Shown: positions 35,280 to 45,775 of the stretch, one piece after another | Layout of the letters: each line of letters opens with the position of its first letter | Position numbering within the stretch: position 1 is the first letter of the stretch | NCBI RefSeq assembly: GCF_022539665.2 | Contig: NC_081333.1 | Coordinates: 4,958,971-5,022,970, forward strand | DNA length: 64,000 nucleotides | Source: Daphnia carinata | Taxonomy: Eukaryota > Arthropoda > Branchiopoda > Diplostraca > Daphniidae | Direction of reading: 5' to 3' | Position numbers and translations under genes: made by a program | The notes under the pieces: model-generated | Told to the model about the DNA's origin: nothing | Seen by the model: only the letters and a program-made list of their open reading frames with translations | The model's database searches: none

Positions 35280-36000
35280 TCTTTAGTTTATTCACTTTAT
35301 GTTCTTTCTTTTCAGTTTTATTTTTCTCAATGTTGGCTTTTCTCTTTTTCTGATGTTATTCCTTTCTCTTTTCCTTTTCTTCGATTCGTTCAGCGCAGTT
35401 TATGTTACTTTCTGATTTGATCTCGTTCATTAATTGATTTGGCAAGCAATTCCACATAGTCTTTTTACCTATTGCAATACAGAAAGGTTAAAAGTTTTGA
35501 AGATCTTACAAATATTTTTGTCAAATTGAAAGTTTACCTGAAAACCTTCAGCTATTTGCAGAGCACCATTTCATGCCTGTTTCTCTTCAATGCTTCTTGC
35601 ATTCTCAGCTTCAGCTTGGCCTACCAAGCTATTCATTTTTGGTTTAAGTTTTATTTTCTTTCATTTTAATCGTTGCCACTTCTGGATATAAAGTGGTCTT
35701 TTTCAGAATGGGTGAGGAATTAGATAGTTCTCCAAAATCAAATTTGCTGGAAACTAGGCAGCCTTCACTGTTAAAAATTGGTGTTGCCAGTGTACTTGCT
35801 AGTCTTGGTTGAGGAATTTCTGTTTTAACAAACTCTGAAAGACCAGAGGTTGATGACACAGATACTGCCTTGGTGGCTCGAGCATGTTTGGCAATTCAGG
35901 ACCTCTTCTTCTTACTTTTTCTTTTTAATTTCTTCTTCATTCCCTCTAACTTCCGTTTAAATTGGATTTTCGTTGTCTTATCAGACAATTCAAGCTTTTC
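35280..36000 (-). pseudogene. Lys-rich gene, copy in left arm
   Basis: A minus-strand copy of the gene at 37490-38112. The C-terminal exon starts MSSTSGLSEFVKTEIPQPRL (35859-35644) and ends KENKT with a stop. The Lys-rich exon upstream is at about 35990-35900. The first exon (VELLAK type, about 35460-35330) belongs to the next unit. It differs from the right-arm copy by a few substitutions and small indels. Function unknown. Confidence 0.5.
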
Positions 36001-36079
36001 CTCTAAAAATCAATGGAATAAACTGGCCGGTCTTCCTTAAATGTAAATGTTAAAACATACCTGTTAAGTGTGAGGCGTT

Positions 36080-36850
36080 CATTCAGTTTATGTTCTTTCT
36101 TCTCAGTTTTCTTTTTCTTAATGTTGGCTTTTCTCGTTTTCTGTTGTTATTCCTTTCTCTTTTCCTATTCTTCGATGCGTTCAGCCAACTTCTTTTTACT
36201 ATCTGATTTGATTTCATCTTGTTTCATAATAGATTTAGCAAGCCATTCCACATTGTTTTTTACCTATTGCAATACAGAAAGGTTAAAATTATTTAAGATC
36301 TTACAAATATGTATGTCAAATTGAAAGGTTACCTGAAAACCTTCAGCTCTTTGCAAAGCACCTTTTCATGCCTGTTTCTCTTCAATACTTCTCACATTCC
36401 AACTTCAGCTTGGCCATCCAAGATTTTCACTTTGGCTTTGAGTTTTTTTTTATCGTTGCTACTTTTCAATCTAAAGTGTTCTTGTTCAGAATGGGTGAGG
36501 GATTAGATAGTTCTCCTAAATCAAATTTGCTGAATACTAGGCAGCCTTCGCTGTTGAAAATTGGTGTTAGCGGTGTACTTGTTGGTCTTGGTTCAGGAAT
36601 ACCTGTTTTGACAAACTCTGTGGGATCAAAGGTTGATGACACTGATGCTGCCTCGGTGGCTTGTGCAAGTTGGGCAATTCAGGACCACTTCTTGTTATTT
36701 TTCTTTTTTAATTTCTTCTTCTTCAATTTTTCTAACTCCTTTTAAGTTTGGTTTTCATTGTTCTATCAGACAAATCCAGCCTTTTCCCTGAAAATAGATG
36801 GAATAAGCTGGCCCGTCTTCCTTAAACGTAAAGATTAACACATACCTGTT
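36080..36850 (-). pseudogene. Lys-rich gene, tandem second copy in left arm
   Basis: A tandem duplicate of the neighbouring block, more diverged. It holds the C-terminal exon (about 36650-36440), the Lys-rich exon (about 36800-36680) and a first exon (about 36250-36080). Several frame breaks. It explains why the left arm is longer than the right arm. Confidence 0.5.
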
Positions 36851-37269
36851 AAGTGTGAGGTGTTAGCTGCTAGACATTCTTTCTGTTCAACACCAACCTT
36901 ATTGCTATTGAGATCGTCAACTGTAGATACACTTTCAATTGGAATGTTGGTCAATAAGCTAGAAATCATGATTTTTTGGGTCCACATTTCCTATAAATTT
37001 TGTTTAGACGACACTTTCAAGTTCTTGTTTTCTCTTTTTCCATTTACAAAAACTGCCTCTCATATTATAACCTTTAAACTTTATTATTATATACCTTGAT
37101 TTCTCAACATTATCACTGATCACTCCATAGATCAAACTATACGAAACAAGTCTATTGTTATTTTCTTCAGGGAACGGCATTTTCAAGTCAAATCTAGCGT
37201 CAGGACGCCACTAACAATGGCGGACGGTTTTTAACATAAAATTTTAAAATTTTTTAATTCTTTTATTAC

Positions 37270-37359
37270 AAATTCAACAAAATTTAGTTCCTTTGTATAA
37301 CAATAATAATGAATTATAATAATAGAACAATAACAAAGGAACTAAATTTTGTTGAATTT
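37270..37359. repeat. Perfect 27-bp inverted repeat at the centre of the fold-back element
   Basis: Arms 37270-37296 and 37333-37359 are exact reverse complements (AAATTCAACAAAATTTAGTT and onward), separated by 36 bp of AT-rich loop. The position is near the symmetry centre of the 5.68-kb element. Confidence 0.85.
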
Positions 37360-37489
37360 AATAAAGCTTTAGCTAAAAGTTTTAATAACAGCTTTCCATC
37401 ATCCGCTCTGCAAAGAGCTGAAGGTTTTCAGGTAAACTTTCAATTTGACAATGTAAGATTTTAAATAATTTTAACCTTTCTGTATTGCA

Positions 37490-38112
37490 ATAGGTAAAAA
37501 ACCATGTGGAATTGCTTGCTAAATCTATTAAGAAACAAGATGAAATCAAATCAAATTGTAAAAGAAGTTGGCTGAACGCATCGAAGAATAGGAAAAGAGA
37601 AAGGAATAACAAGAGAAAACGAGAAAAGCAAACATTAAGAAAAAGAAAACTGAAAAGAAAGAACATAAACCGAATGAACACCTCACACTTAACTGGTATG
37701 TGTTAACATTTACATTTAAGGAAGACCGGCCAGTTTATTCCATTGATTTTCAGGGAAAAAGCTGGAATTGTCTGATAAGACAACGAAAATCAAACTTAAA
37801 CGGAAGTTAGAGGGAATGAACAAGAATTTAAAAAGGAAAAGTAAGAAGAAGAGGTCCTGAATTGCCAAACATGCTTGAGCCACCAAGGCAGCTTCTGTGT
37901 CATCAACCTCTGGTCTTTCAGAGTTTGTTAAAACAGAAATTCCTAAACCAAGACTAGCAAGTACACTGCCAACACCAATTTTTAACAGTGAAGGCTGCCT
38001 AGTTTCCAGCAAATGTGATTTTGGAGAACTATCTAATTCCTCACCCATACTGAAAAAGACCACTTCAGATCCAGAAGTGGCAACGATTAAAATGAAAGAA
38101 AATAAAACTTAA
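37490..38112 (+). pseudogene. Lys-rich gene, right-arm copy
   Basis: A plus-strand, apparently two-exon gene. The first exon (about 37497-37696) encodes HVELLAKSIKKQDEIK and a basic tail with LRKRKLKRK. A TTTCAG acceptor at about 37754 opens a second exon starting KKLELSDKTTKIKLKRKLEG, then a Lys-rich run. Two in-frame stops (about 37857, 37875) precede SSTSGLSEFVKTEIPKPRL. The end is KENKT with a TAA inside an AATAAA-like context (38100-38112). It is not recognised as any known family: predicted nuclear, coiled-coil and basic. Present in four versions over two nested elements, so probably an accessory or captured gene of this element family. Confidence 0.5.
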
Positions 38113-39734
38113 ACCAAAAATGAAAATCTTGGTAGGCCAAGCTGAAGTTCAAATGCAAGAAGTATTGAAGAGAAACAGGCATGAAATGGTGCTCTGCAAA
38201 TAGCTGAAGGTTTTCAGGTAAACTTTCAATTTCTTCAAAACTTTTACTCTCAAGATCTTCAAAACTTTTAACCTTTCTGTATTGCAATAGGTAAAAGACT
38301 ATGTGGAATTGCTTGCCAAATCAATTAATGAACGAGATCAAATCAGAAAGTAACATAAATTGCGCTGAACGAAACGAAGAAAAGGAAAAGAGAAAACAAT
38401 AACAACAGAAAAAAAGACAAACCAACATTAAGAAAAATTAAACTGAAAAGAAAGAACATTAAGTGAATAAACCAAAGAAAAACAGTCAAATTTATCGTAT
38501 GAAATAATGATACTGTCTCATGGACGAGCTAAACTCGTGTTCTTTCATGTGCAAGCCATGTCGTGATAGTTTTTTATAACAATACACTAGCATGCTTTCA
38601 ATGACCGTGGAAAATTTAAAGAAACAAAATCTAAGATTCATTTTAAAAGGTTTAGTGTCTTCACCAATAACAGACTCCCATAAAAAAAGTTCTTCATGGT
38701 ATAAAATAATTACAATGGATTTGTAATTGTTAGTAGCATTGTTAATGTCAAGTGCAAAGCTTCCTTATATTTCACTGTAGTATGTGTGTGTAATAAGGTA
38801 ACCAATAGATGCTAGAAAATGTGCATAAGGGAAAACAAGACACGAAGAACGTAAAAAATCATTTATAATTGCTGGAAAAGCGCGCGTTCTTACCAGAGAC
38901 GTAGATGGTTCTCTCGTACTAAAGGTGACGTTATTCTTTAACAAAAGGTTGCTCTGTAACAAAAGCAATGCATTAACTATTTAAGTTTTACTCATAGACG
39001 TTCCTAGGCAAATCAAATATTCCTGTTTTGCTCGAAATATTTATTGCTTGGGTGAAAAGCGCTCCAATCCCAGTCAGCAGTCACCGCCTAGCTGGCATAG
39101 TTATAGCAGTAGGTTATGATTTTAATACATTAATTTGGCTCTTTGTAATTGTGTGAAGAATTGAAAATGTGATAAGGAAATAAATGGTATGAGAATGAAT
39201 ATTGAATTATAATATTCTTTTTTTTTACTTTCAAAACTACTTTGTAAATTTCACACGATAAGTGCGAAAAACATGTATTTCTTATATTATATTTAAAGCA
39301 GCTATAGTAGTTCAATAAACAAAACTTGTGAAAAATGAACTTTATTTAACGGGATATTAGCAATAGATATATACTAACATAATTCAAAATCAGATTGCTA
39401 CCGAATAAAAAAATATAAATTACCTAGCGTACAAACGCTAACATTGTTTCATCGGCAAACCTTATTGAAAGTCACGGTTTCAGCAACCTTTGTACATTCC
39501 AACTTCCACGGAATAGGAGGTGGGAAATATTTTTTGGAAACATGTTAAAGATTGTAGGAATTTGGAAATTTAACGGAGAAAAAGGCCCAGTCAATGGAGA
39601 AAAAGGCCCACTTTTCAATTTGGAAAAAAGTGGGCCTTTTTCGTGTGGGCCTTTTTCGTATGGGCCTTTTTCGCGGGCCTTTTTCGTCTGGGCCTTTTTC
39701 GTCTGGGCCTTTTTCTCCGCCAATCTACTGCCGG

Positions 39735-41079
39735 AGTAACCCCTTTAGCACTAACGGGAACAACGTCTACAACAGAAGGAACTCAAATTCAGGCCATCGA
39801 AGAAAGCAGTATTCGAAACTTGCCGTTAGCTGATTCTTTGATAATTTCAATGGATCAAAAAGCTGAAGATACATCAAACAATGAAAATTTAGAAGCCGAT
39901 TTACCCAAAAACATTGAAGAATTCAACGACAAAATTAAATACGAAATAAGTAAAATGCACGACCAATATAAGATAAGCATCGAAACTGAACACGAAAACA
40001 AGTTGGCAAAAGAAATTCGGGACGTTTATTGTCAACTATCAGCAATCAAAAGAACACAAGCAGTTATATTAGCCCAAACCAACGGAATTTTAGCAGCAGC
40101 AGCAGTAGGTTTACCAATCTGCACAAGACTACAAGGCTTCGGTCAAGCAATGACACTTCAACAATGCGAGGCAAAAAGAATTTTTATATCAGCAAACGAA
40201 ACCAAATGTGGATTTCAGCCGTTTTTTACTTACGAAGGAAAAAACTGTACGATTGGAACAGATGGATGGTCAATTCATCCATATTCTGATTGTTTCTGGA
40301 AAACACCTTTGGTAAATTTAAATGGAAATCCACACACATGGGAACACAATTCTACGACAGGAGATTGGATACGCCAGACACCTAGCATTCACATGCCTAA
40401 TTTAGACCTCATTTCAGAATTTGAAGAACTCCATCTTAACGATTTCGACTTCGCGCTGAAAAGCCATCCAGCACACGAGACGATGGAAATGGAACAATTA
40501 AATATTCTAAATGACCTAGTTGGCAGAATGCAAGAAGGCAACTCCAATTCTGTTGGAGACATTGTAATGTCAGAACAACAAGATAATCAAATAGGAAACA
40601 TGTTCTCATGGTTCGACAAACTAAAAATAATTGGTCTATCAGCGATAGGATTTGTACTATTCCTCGTATGTTTACGAATCTTCATTATTTGCAACCCCAT
40701 CTCGAAGATAAAAGAACATATCCGCAGAAAACGGAACTTTACAACCAGATACGATGATGGCGTAGAGGAAGAACACGAACTCGCATCAATGATACCGGCA
40801 CGAGAAACAAATTACCATTCGGAAATAGCAATCGAACAACCGTTCCTAAGAACAACCGCCCCTGCACAACTAACAACAGAAAGACAAGGTCAAATGCGCC
40901 CTCCCCGACCAAGTGCACCAAATTCATTAATTTACCCCTCTATCGAAACAACTGACACAATCACACGATGTACAGGAAAACACACCATGTGCACTTACGT
41001 CGTCGGATATGGCATGGTTTGGGAAGACCTATGCCGTTGCATGTCCGAAACAGACAATAGTAATTCAGCCAGAAAGTAA
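39735..41079 (+). CDS. env: Env-like glycoprotein, C-terminal part with membrane anchor
   Basis: Resumes the env frame after the nested element. Contains an Ala-rich segment with a GILAAAAVGLPIC run (about 40080-40120), Cys residues in CGFQPFF and NCTIG, and a conserved-looking block SDCFWKTPLVNLNG (about 40287-40328). This is followed by an LNDLVGRMQE helix (about 40508). A single transmembrane helix (IIGLSAIGFVLFLVCLRIFI, about 40629-40688) precedes a cytoplasmic tail of about 125 residues. The tail is long for a retroelement env. The block before the anchor is similar in layout to gB-like glycoproteins of chuviruses, known from memory of the family and not checked. No stop interrupts it. 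Confidence 0.75.
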
Positions 41080-41734
41080 AAGTCCCAAGGTCATTGAAAT
41101 TAAAAGTAGCCACTAAACATAACCCCTGACAAATTTAATTAATTACAAAATAAATTAGCTCCCAGAAAATAACACACTTATCAGCATTTTTTTTCCGACC
41201 ACTTAGGTGATTTTTAAAATATATCCCATACTCGTAACTTTATAGTAAAACAAAGAGTAGAGACAAAACCCGAATAACAATTTTGTATTCCAAACTAACA
41301 TGAACTAAAAAATTCAAAATAGAAAACCTTTGGGATAGACAAAACAAAAATTACAAACCAAACCAAGTCAATAACAAAATCATCGGAGAAAAAGCAGTGT
41401 AGTGTAACAAAGAACGACAGAAACTAACGCACGAAGAAAAAGAAAGACGCAAGAACCCCTATAAGAAAAGACAATGACTTAAAAAGGAAAATAGAAAGTT
41501 CAAAATGTAACGGTATATTCATCAATTCGCCCCACGGCGAAATAGAAGACGGAACACATTAAAATAGAAGAAACTACCTGTTTTGAAATTAAGAAGAGGG
41601 GAACAAGAATTTATGAAAAACTCTGCAAAAGAAGACTTTTCAAAAAACTAACCTCTTCCCAGTGTTTCAACGACATAATTCAGACAAAGTTCTACAAAGA
41701 AAAGTGTCATCACAAGTCAACCTTTACTCTAAAA
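41080..41734 (+). other. Leader region of the ankyrin gene with splice acceptor at 41662
   Basis: A-rich and non-coding. CTAACCTCTTCCCAG at 41648-41662 has a branch-like CTAAC and a pyrimidine tract before AG. From there to the ankyrin ATG (41735) there is no other ATG. This suggests a spliced mRNA from the leader donor at 20252. Confidence 0.55.
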
Positions 41735-42976
41735 ATGGAAAACAACAACATCACTCAGGATAACGCAATGGACGTAACCATCATCCCACAAGAGGAAAAA
41801 GAATACGAATTAATATACATTAGTGATACTGAAAGTGAGAATAGCCAGCAGGAGTACAAAGAAAAGGAAAGTGCTAAAAATGCAGATGTGAACAAGCAGA
41901 TAGTGAAAAATGTGGAATGGAACGGAATCAAAACCGAGAAAAACGATTTTTCCGAACTAGAGAGAAAAAGGAAAGACATCAGTGAATCAAGTGACGACGA
42001 CACTGAGGAGGTAAATGCCTATAGTGAAATGGAACCCGATCTGGATAGTACCTACAGTACCGAATTTATATTGGAAAATAACAGTGACACCGGTTTCCAA
42101 TATGACCCACCCCACGGTACCGAATTGGAAAATGTTAGTGACACCGACCTCCAATGTGAACCGCCCAAAAAACGGAGCAGACCGAATAACCAACAAAGGG
42201 AAACAGAAACATGCAAGAACTGTCGGATGAAGACAATAGCACCCCTTTCAACAGAACAAGCAGAGAAGATTCAACTGCACCGACAGGCTACTATTGACTT
42301 GGAAGACGGAAAACTTTGTCTATCAATGATGGAAGCTACACTACCAACTATAAGAAGATGCATCCAAAAAAGATTAGAATCGCTAGGATGTTGGCCACGA
42401 CAAAAAATGGCCATATTCCTTAATAAAAGATACGAGGATGGACGTACCCTGCTCCACACCAGTATACAAAAAGTAAGGTACGACATAACTGATGCTCTAC
42501 TTGCCTATGGGGCAAACCCCGAGATAATGTATCGAGGCAGCACAATTGGACACATGGCAGCGGAAAATAACGACTTATTCCTGGTAAGGATACTAAAACA
42601 CCACAACTGCGAGTTCACAAATCGCAATAAAGACGGAGAAACCCCGCTAATGACAGCAATATCACACGAACATGAGGAATGCGAACGCCTAATTTCGACA
42701 CCAACAAACATCAAAATAGCAACCAGCAAGGGCAGAACCATCTTGCATTACCTCGCCAGATATGGACTCGAAGACTTGGCTACGCAAATCTGTACAAAAA
42801 GAATAATTGACGTCAACCAGCAAGACGAAACGGGCACAACTGCCTTACACGAAGCAGTGAAATATAAACGACTGGACATGATCGAATTACTGCTTCTACA
42901 TGGAGCAGATAAAAAGATAAAAGACAACCGTGGACATACGGCTGTAGCAAATAATAACAGCACAAACATACAATAA
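41735..42976 (+). CDS. Ankyrin-repeat protein encoded by the Gypsy element
   Basis: 413 residues, uninterrupted, between env and the 3' LTR. The N-terminal half is acidic and Ser-rich, with two short internal repeats (NNSDTGFQYDPP and NVSDTDLQCEPP). These are followed by a basic PPKKRSRP nuclear localisation-like motif (about residue 143) and a C-x-x-C pair (CKNCRMK). Residues about 230-405 hold five ankyrin-type repeats, among them DGRTLLHTSIQK, DGETPLMTAISH, KGRTILHYLARYG and TGTTALHEAVKYKRLDMIEL. Ankyrin genes are not part of normal Gypsy coding capacity. The role is unknown: host-gene capture, or a regulator acting on host signalling as IkB-like proteins do, is speculation. It shares no close sequence with the mind bomb ankyrins in this window. 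Confidence 0.85.
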   Translation: MENNNITQDNAMDVTIIPQEEKEYELIYISDTESENSQQEYKEKESAKNADVNKQIVKNVEWNGIKTEKNDFSELERKRKDISESSDDDTEEVNAYSEMEPDLDSTYSTEFILENNSDTGFQYDPPHGTELENVSDTDLQCEPPKKRSRPNNQQRETETCKNCRMKTIAPLSTEQAEKIQLHRQATIDLEDGKLCLSMMEATLPTIRRCIQKRLESLGCWPRQKMAIFLNKRYEDGRTLLHTSIQKVRYDITDALLAYGANPEIMYRGSTIGHMAAENNDLFLVRILKHHNCEFTNRNKDGETPLMTAISHEHEECERLISTPTNIKIATSKGRTILHYLARYGLEDLATQICTKRIIDVNQQDETGTTALHEAVKYKRLDMIELLLLHGADKKIKDNRGHTAVANNNSTNIQ

Positions 42977-43189
42977 TCAAGACAAAGGTGGAACGAGTTA
43001 TTCAACCATAGTCATCATTAGTATTCATAGAAGCAGCTGTAGTTGGTGACGGAAAAAGAAGAAGGAGAAAAATTTCTGCTAAAAATTCAGGTGAAGGAAC
43101 AAGTTTTTTATATTATCCGTAAAACAATAGTCGGTGATGGAAACACACACATTGGAGGACCAATTCTTCTCATCGAAGAGGGGAAGGAA
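42977..43189 (+). promoter_or_regulatory. 3' untranslated region with polypurine tract
   Basis: Short non-coding stretch ending in GAAGAGGGGAAGGAA (43175-43189), directly next to the 3' LTR. This is the plus-strand primer site. Confidence 0.8.
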
Positions 43190-43390
43190 TGTAACGAGCC
43201 CACAGGCTATCCGAAGACGGCCACACCCTCAACATCCCTCAAGCGTTTCACAAGTGAAAGTGAACATGTCCCCTCCCATTTTACCTTCATTTTGTATGTG
43301 TGTTAGTAGTATAAATACTGCATTTTTGTAACATGTAATTGGGACTTGTTACGACAATCCACTGCAATACACAAGGTTTGAAACTTTACA
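43190..43390 (+). repeat. 3' LTR (201 bp)
   Basis: Identical to the 5' LTR and followed by the target duplicate ACTA (43391-43394). Confidence 0.95.
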
Positions 43391-43394
43391 ACTA

Positions 43395-45775
43395 GCCAAG
43401 TTAGCTACCAACTAGCGAGATGGACAGCAAGAAAAATATAAATCAATAAGAAAAGAAACAAAAACAAAAACAAAAAAACGCAAGATAAATAGCATGGTGT
43501 TGTCAACGAACGTTTAATATTCAACGTATAACTCGTCTTTCCAACCGACCAAGGTTATCACCCTAACGCCACGGCAGCAATCTGGCATATATCTGCATTA
43601 CATGTTTTGTTCATCCATATCGTCTCCAATGGCGGCTTGGTGCAGAACTCGTTACGTGACGAAGTAGAAGGTTGGGCTAGGAACGGGCAAAAAAGAAGGT
43701 GACAATTTAAGAGGAGGGAGACAGAAAGCAAACGAACAAAAAGGGAAAATGGAAAACAGAAAGAAACTAGTTTTAGTCCGTGTCAAAGAAGAGAAATAAT
43801 AGGAAGAAAAGAATAGCTGTTAAACAAGCTCACGTACGACAGGGCACAAGGTCCAATTCATCACGTCAACCGAAACATGTCGCATTGGTCCACCTTATCG
43901 GTCAGTTGGAGGTCCTCTCATTTCAAGCGATCAAACCAAACGCGATCAAATGTATCTGTCGAATGCCTTGTATTTATAGCTATTCTATATATGCAAATGC
44001 AGACAGCCAGTAAAGGATAACCATCTGGAGGTATGGCCAGCCAACAAATCGACTTCGCTTTGAACTGTGTATGTGACTGCTGCCTGCGGACATATTCAAT
44101 ACAATGGCCTCTGACGAATCAGATTTTTAATCAATCATTAATCACCAAAGCTAGGTTTAGTCACCGTATACATGACTATAACTTTACAGCAACAGGGCTT
44201 TCGTTTGTTTTCAATGCTGCCAGATTAGCGCGATTAATTATATAGCGTAGAAATGATACGGGCCTTTAATAGCTACAGGTATTTGTACGAAATATCGACT
44301 GCTCTTCGTATGGAAAATTCAACGGCTTACTTGATGTGAATGAGCGTATGTTTATGTTGCTCGCAAGGAAAAATTATTTTTGGAAACGTGCTTTATAGGG
44401 AGGATTTCGTTAGCAATCAAGGTTTGAAATTCTGGAATGATTGATTGATTTCTTGAGATTTTTCTGGTATGTACCCTGAGATTTCGACCCAATTTTGACA
44501 ATACTTAAAGGACGATATGAGACTTCCGAAGCTGTAATGGATTCGTTCAGCTAGTGGGGTAGTATTTGACCTGACCGGAACACAACATATCGGTACTATT
44601 GATTAATGTGCCATTGTCGGGTTTGTTGCCCTCGTTTAAGAAAAATCTTTATAGCAAGTTTATCTCCCACAACGCCATACTCCCTTCATTATTGATTCTC
44701 ATATTCTTTTATTTTGTTTAGGTATAGGTAGGTATATTCGTTATTTACCTCGAAATAGGGGCATCTTAAAAATTTGTTTTTTAAACAATTGAATTGGAAC
44801 ATTAAGTAAAATGAATCATGTGTTTAAAGAAGAATGAATGTTTCATTTAAATTATATTTTTTGAAATTTTAAAATAATTTCGCAAACCTCCAGTTGCAGA
44901 ATTGTAAATAAGTAGGCAAAACTATTTTAAACCGAAAAACTTCTTTTATTTTTTAATTACGCATCATCTGGGCTGGCTTTTCTTTTAAAAGTTGTGGATT
45001 TATGCTGTTAATATCAAATTATTTTTCCAGGAATTCAATTTTATTGCTGGTCGCGAAAAAAGGGATTAACCAACATACACCCGTGCCTACTAGCCCCACT
45101 TTCCACTTGTTCCTTTATCACAGTATTCCTCCTTTCAAATTTCGAACAAAACCACCTAAACGCCATCTCTGGAGCTAAACATGCGTAGCGCAGTTGCTTT
45201 GAAACATGGACTGCTTCTGATGTACTATACTATTTATGGTACTAGTAACTTTGAGCCTGTCCAGAGTCGGGGAATACGTGGCACTAACATATTTTTAATG
45301 CCCTTATTTGCCATTTTTTTGTTTGTCGACCCTTTAGTCTTCGAAACAACTTTAACCCTTTAGAAATCGAAACACTCCCTATCTGTAACCGTAGACCCGC
45401 CCATTGCCTCTATCCGCCAAAATGCCGCTGTACTTGCCCGCTAGTATACCGCAGTAAGCCATCAGTAAATTCCGAGAGATCCACGGATGGGGACTTGACC
45501 AACGGAGTTTCGCAACAGCGTTTTATACCGTTGCGCGAATTAACCCTGGTCGTGACTGAGTATCTCCGTATCTTTTTAAAAGTGGGTGCCGGGTGAATCA
45601 TCTCTGTGAAGAGATGATCAGTCTTCTTTTCCCCCGCGACAGTAATAATAACCTTAATGTTAATCACTATTCTATAATAAAATGAAATAACAACTTTTTT
45701 AATTTTTTATATTTTGTTCAGGCCAAATTACACAAACAATATTTTTATTGAATTGTGGTCGAAAGTAGAAAAAGG
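43395..45775. other. Spacer, no gene recognised
   Basis: Mixed and AT-rich sequence after the Gypsy element. Short open frames (43780-44013, 44033-44245, 45181-45363, and 45667-45410 on the minus strand) have no recognised domain. The last lies just downstream of the repeat-protein gene, and its link to that gene is unknown. Confidence 0.4.

Larger units (their letters stand above)
34042..39725. mobile_element. 5.68-kb fold-back MULE-like element in env
   Basis: It is flanked by the exact 9-bp duplication TACTGCCGG (34033-34041, 39726-39734). Ends: left GAGGTCGGAGAAAAAGGCCC, right complement GATTGGCGGAGAAAAAGGCCC. Terminal arrays of ACGAAAAAGGCCC-type units recur about every 13-15 bp. Most of the element is an imperfect inverted repeat: 34240-36060 pairs with the complement of about 37700-39530. 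The left arm carries a tandem second copy of its coding block (about 36080-36850). A 27-bp perfect palindrome lies near the centre. It contains three copies of a Lys-rich gene and no transposase. Related to the 23172-27633 element by shared internal sequence. Confidence 0.85.
19917..43390 (+). mobile_element. Full-length Gypsy endogenous retrovirus-like element with env and ankyrin genes
   Basis: Two LTRs of 201 bp are identical by eye (19917-20117 and 43190-43390). The 4-bp target duplication ACTA lies at 19913-19916 and 43391-43394. A primer-binding-like TTGGAGGTCCC follows the 5' LTR, and a polypurine tract (43175-43189) directly precedes the 3' LTR. Gene order: gag (20066-22990), pol (22915-31267), env-like glycoprotein (31292-41079), ankyrin protein (41735-42976). 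Two MULE-like elements are nested inside (23172-27633 in protease, 34042-39725 in env), each with exact 9-bp duplications. Without these the element is about 13.3 kb, long for a Gypsy element. Identical LTRs imply recent insertion. Confidence 0.95.
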
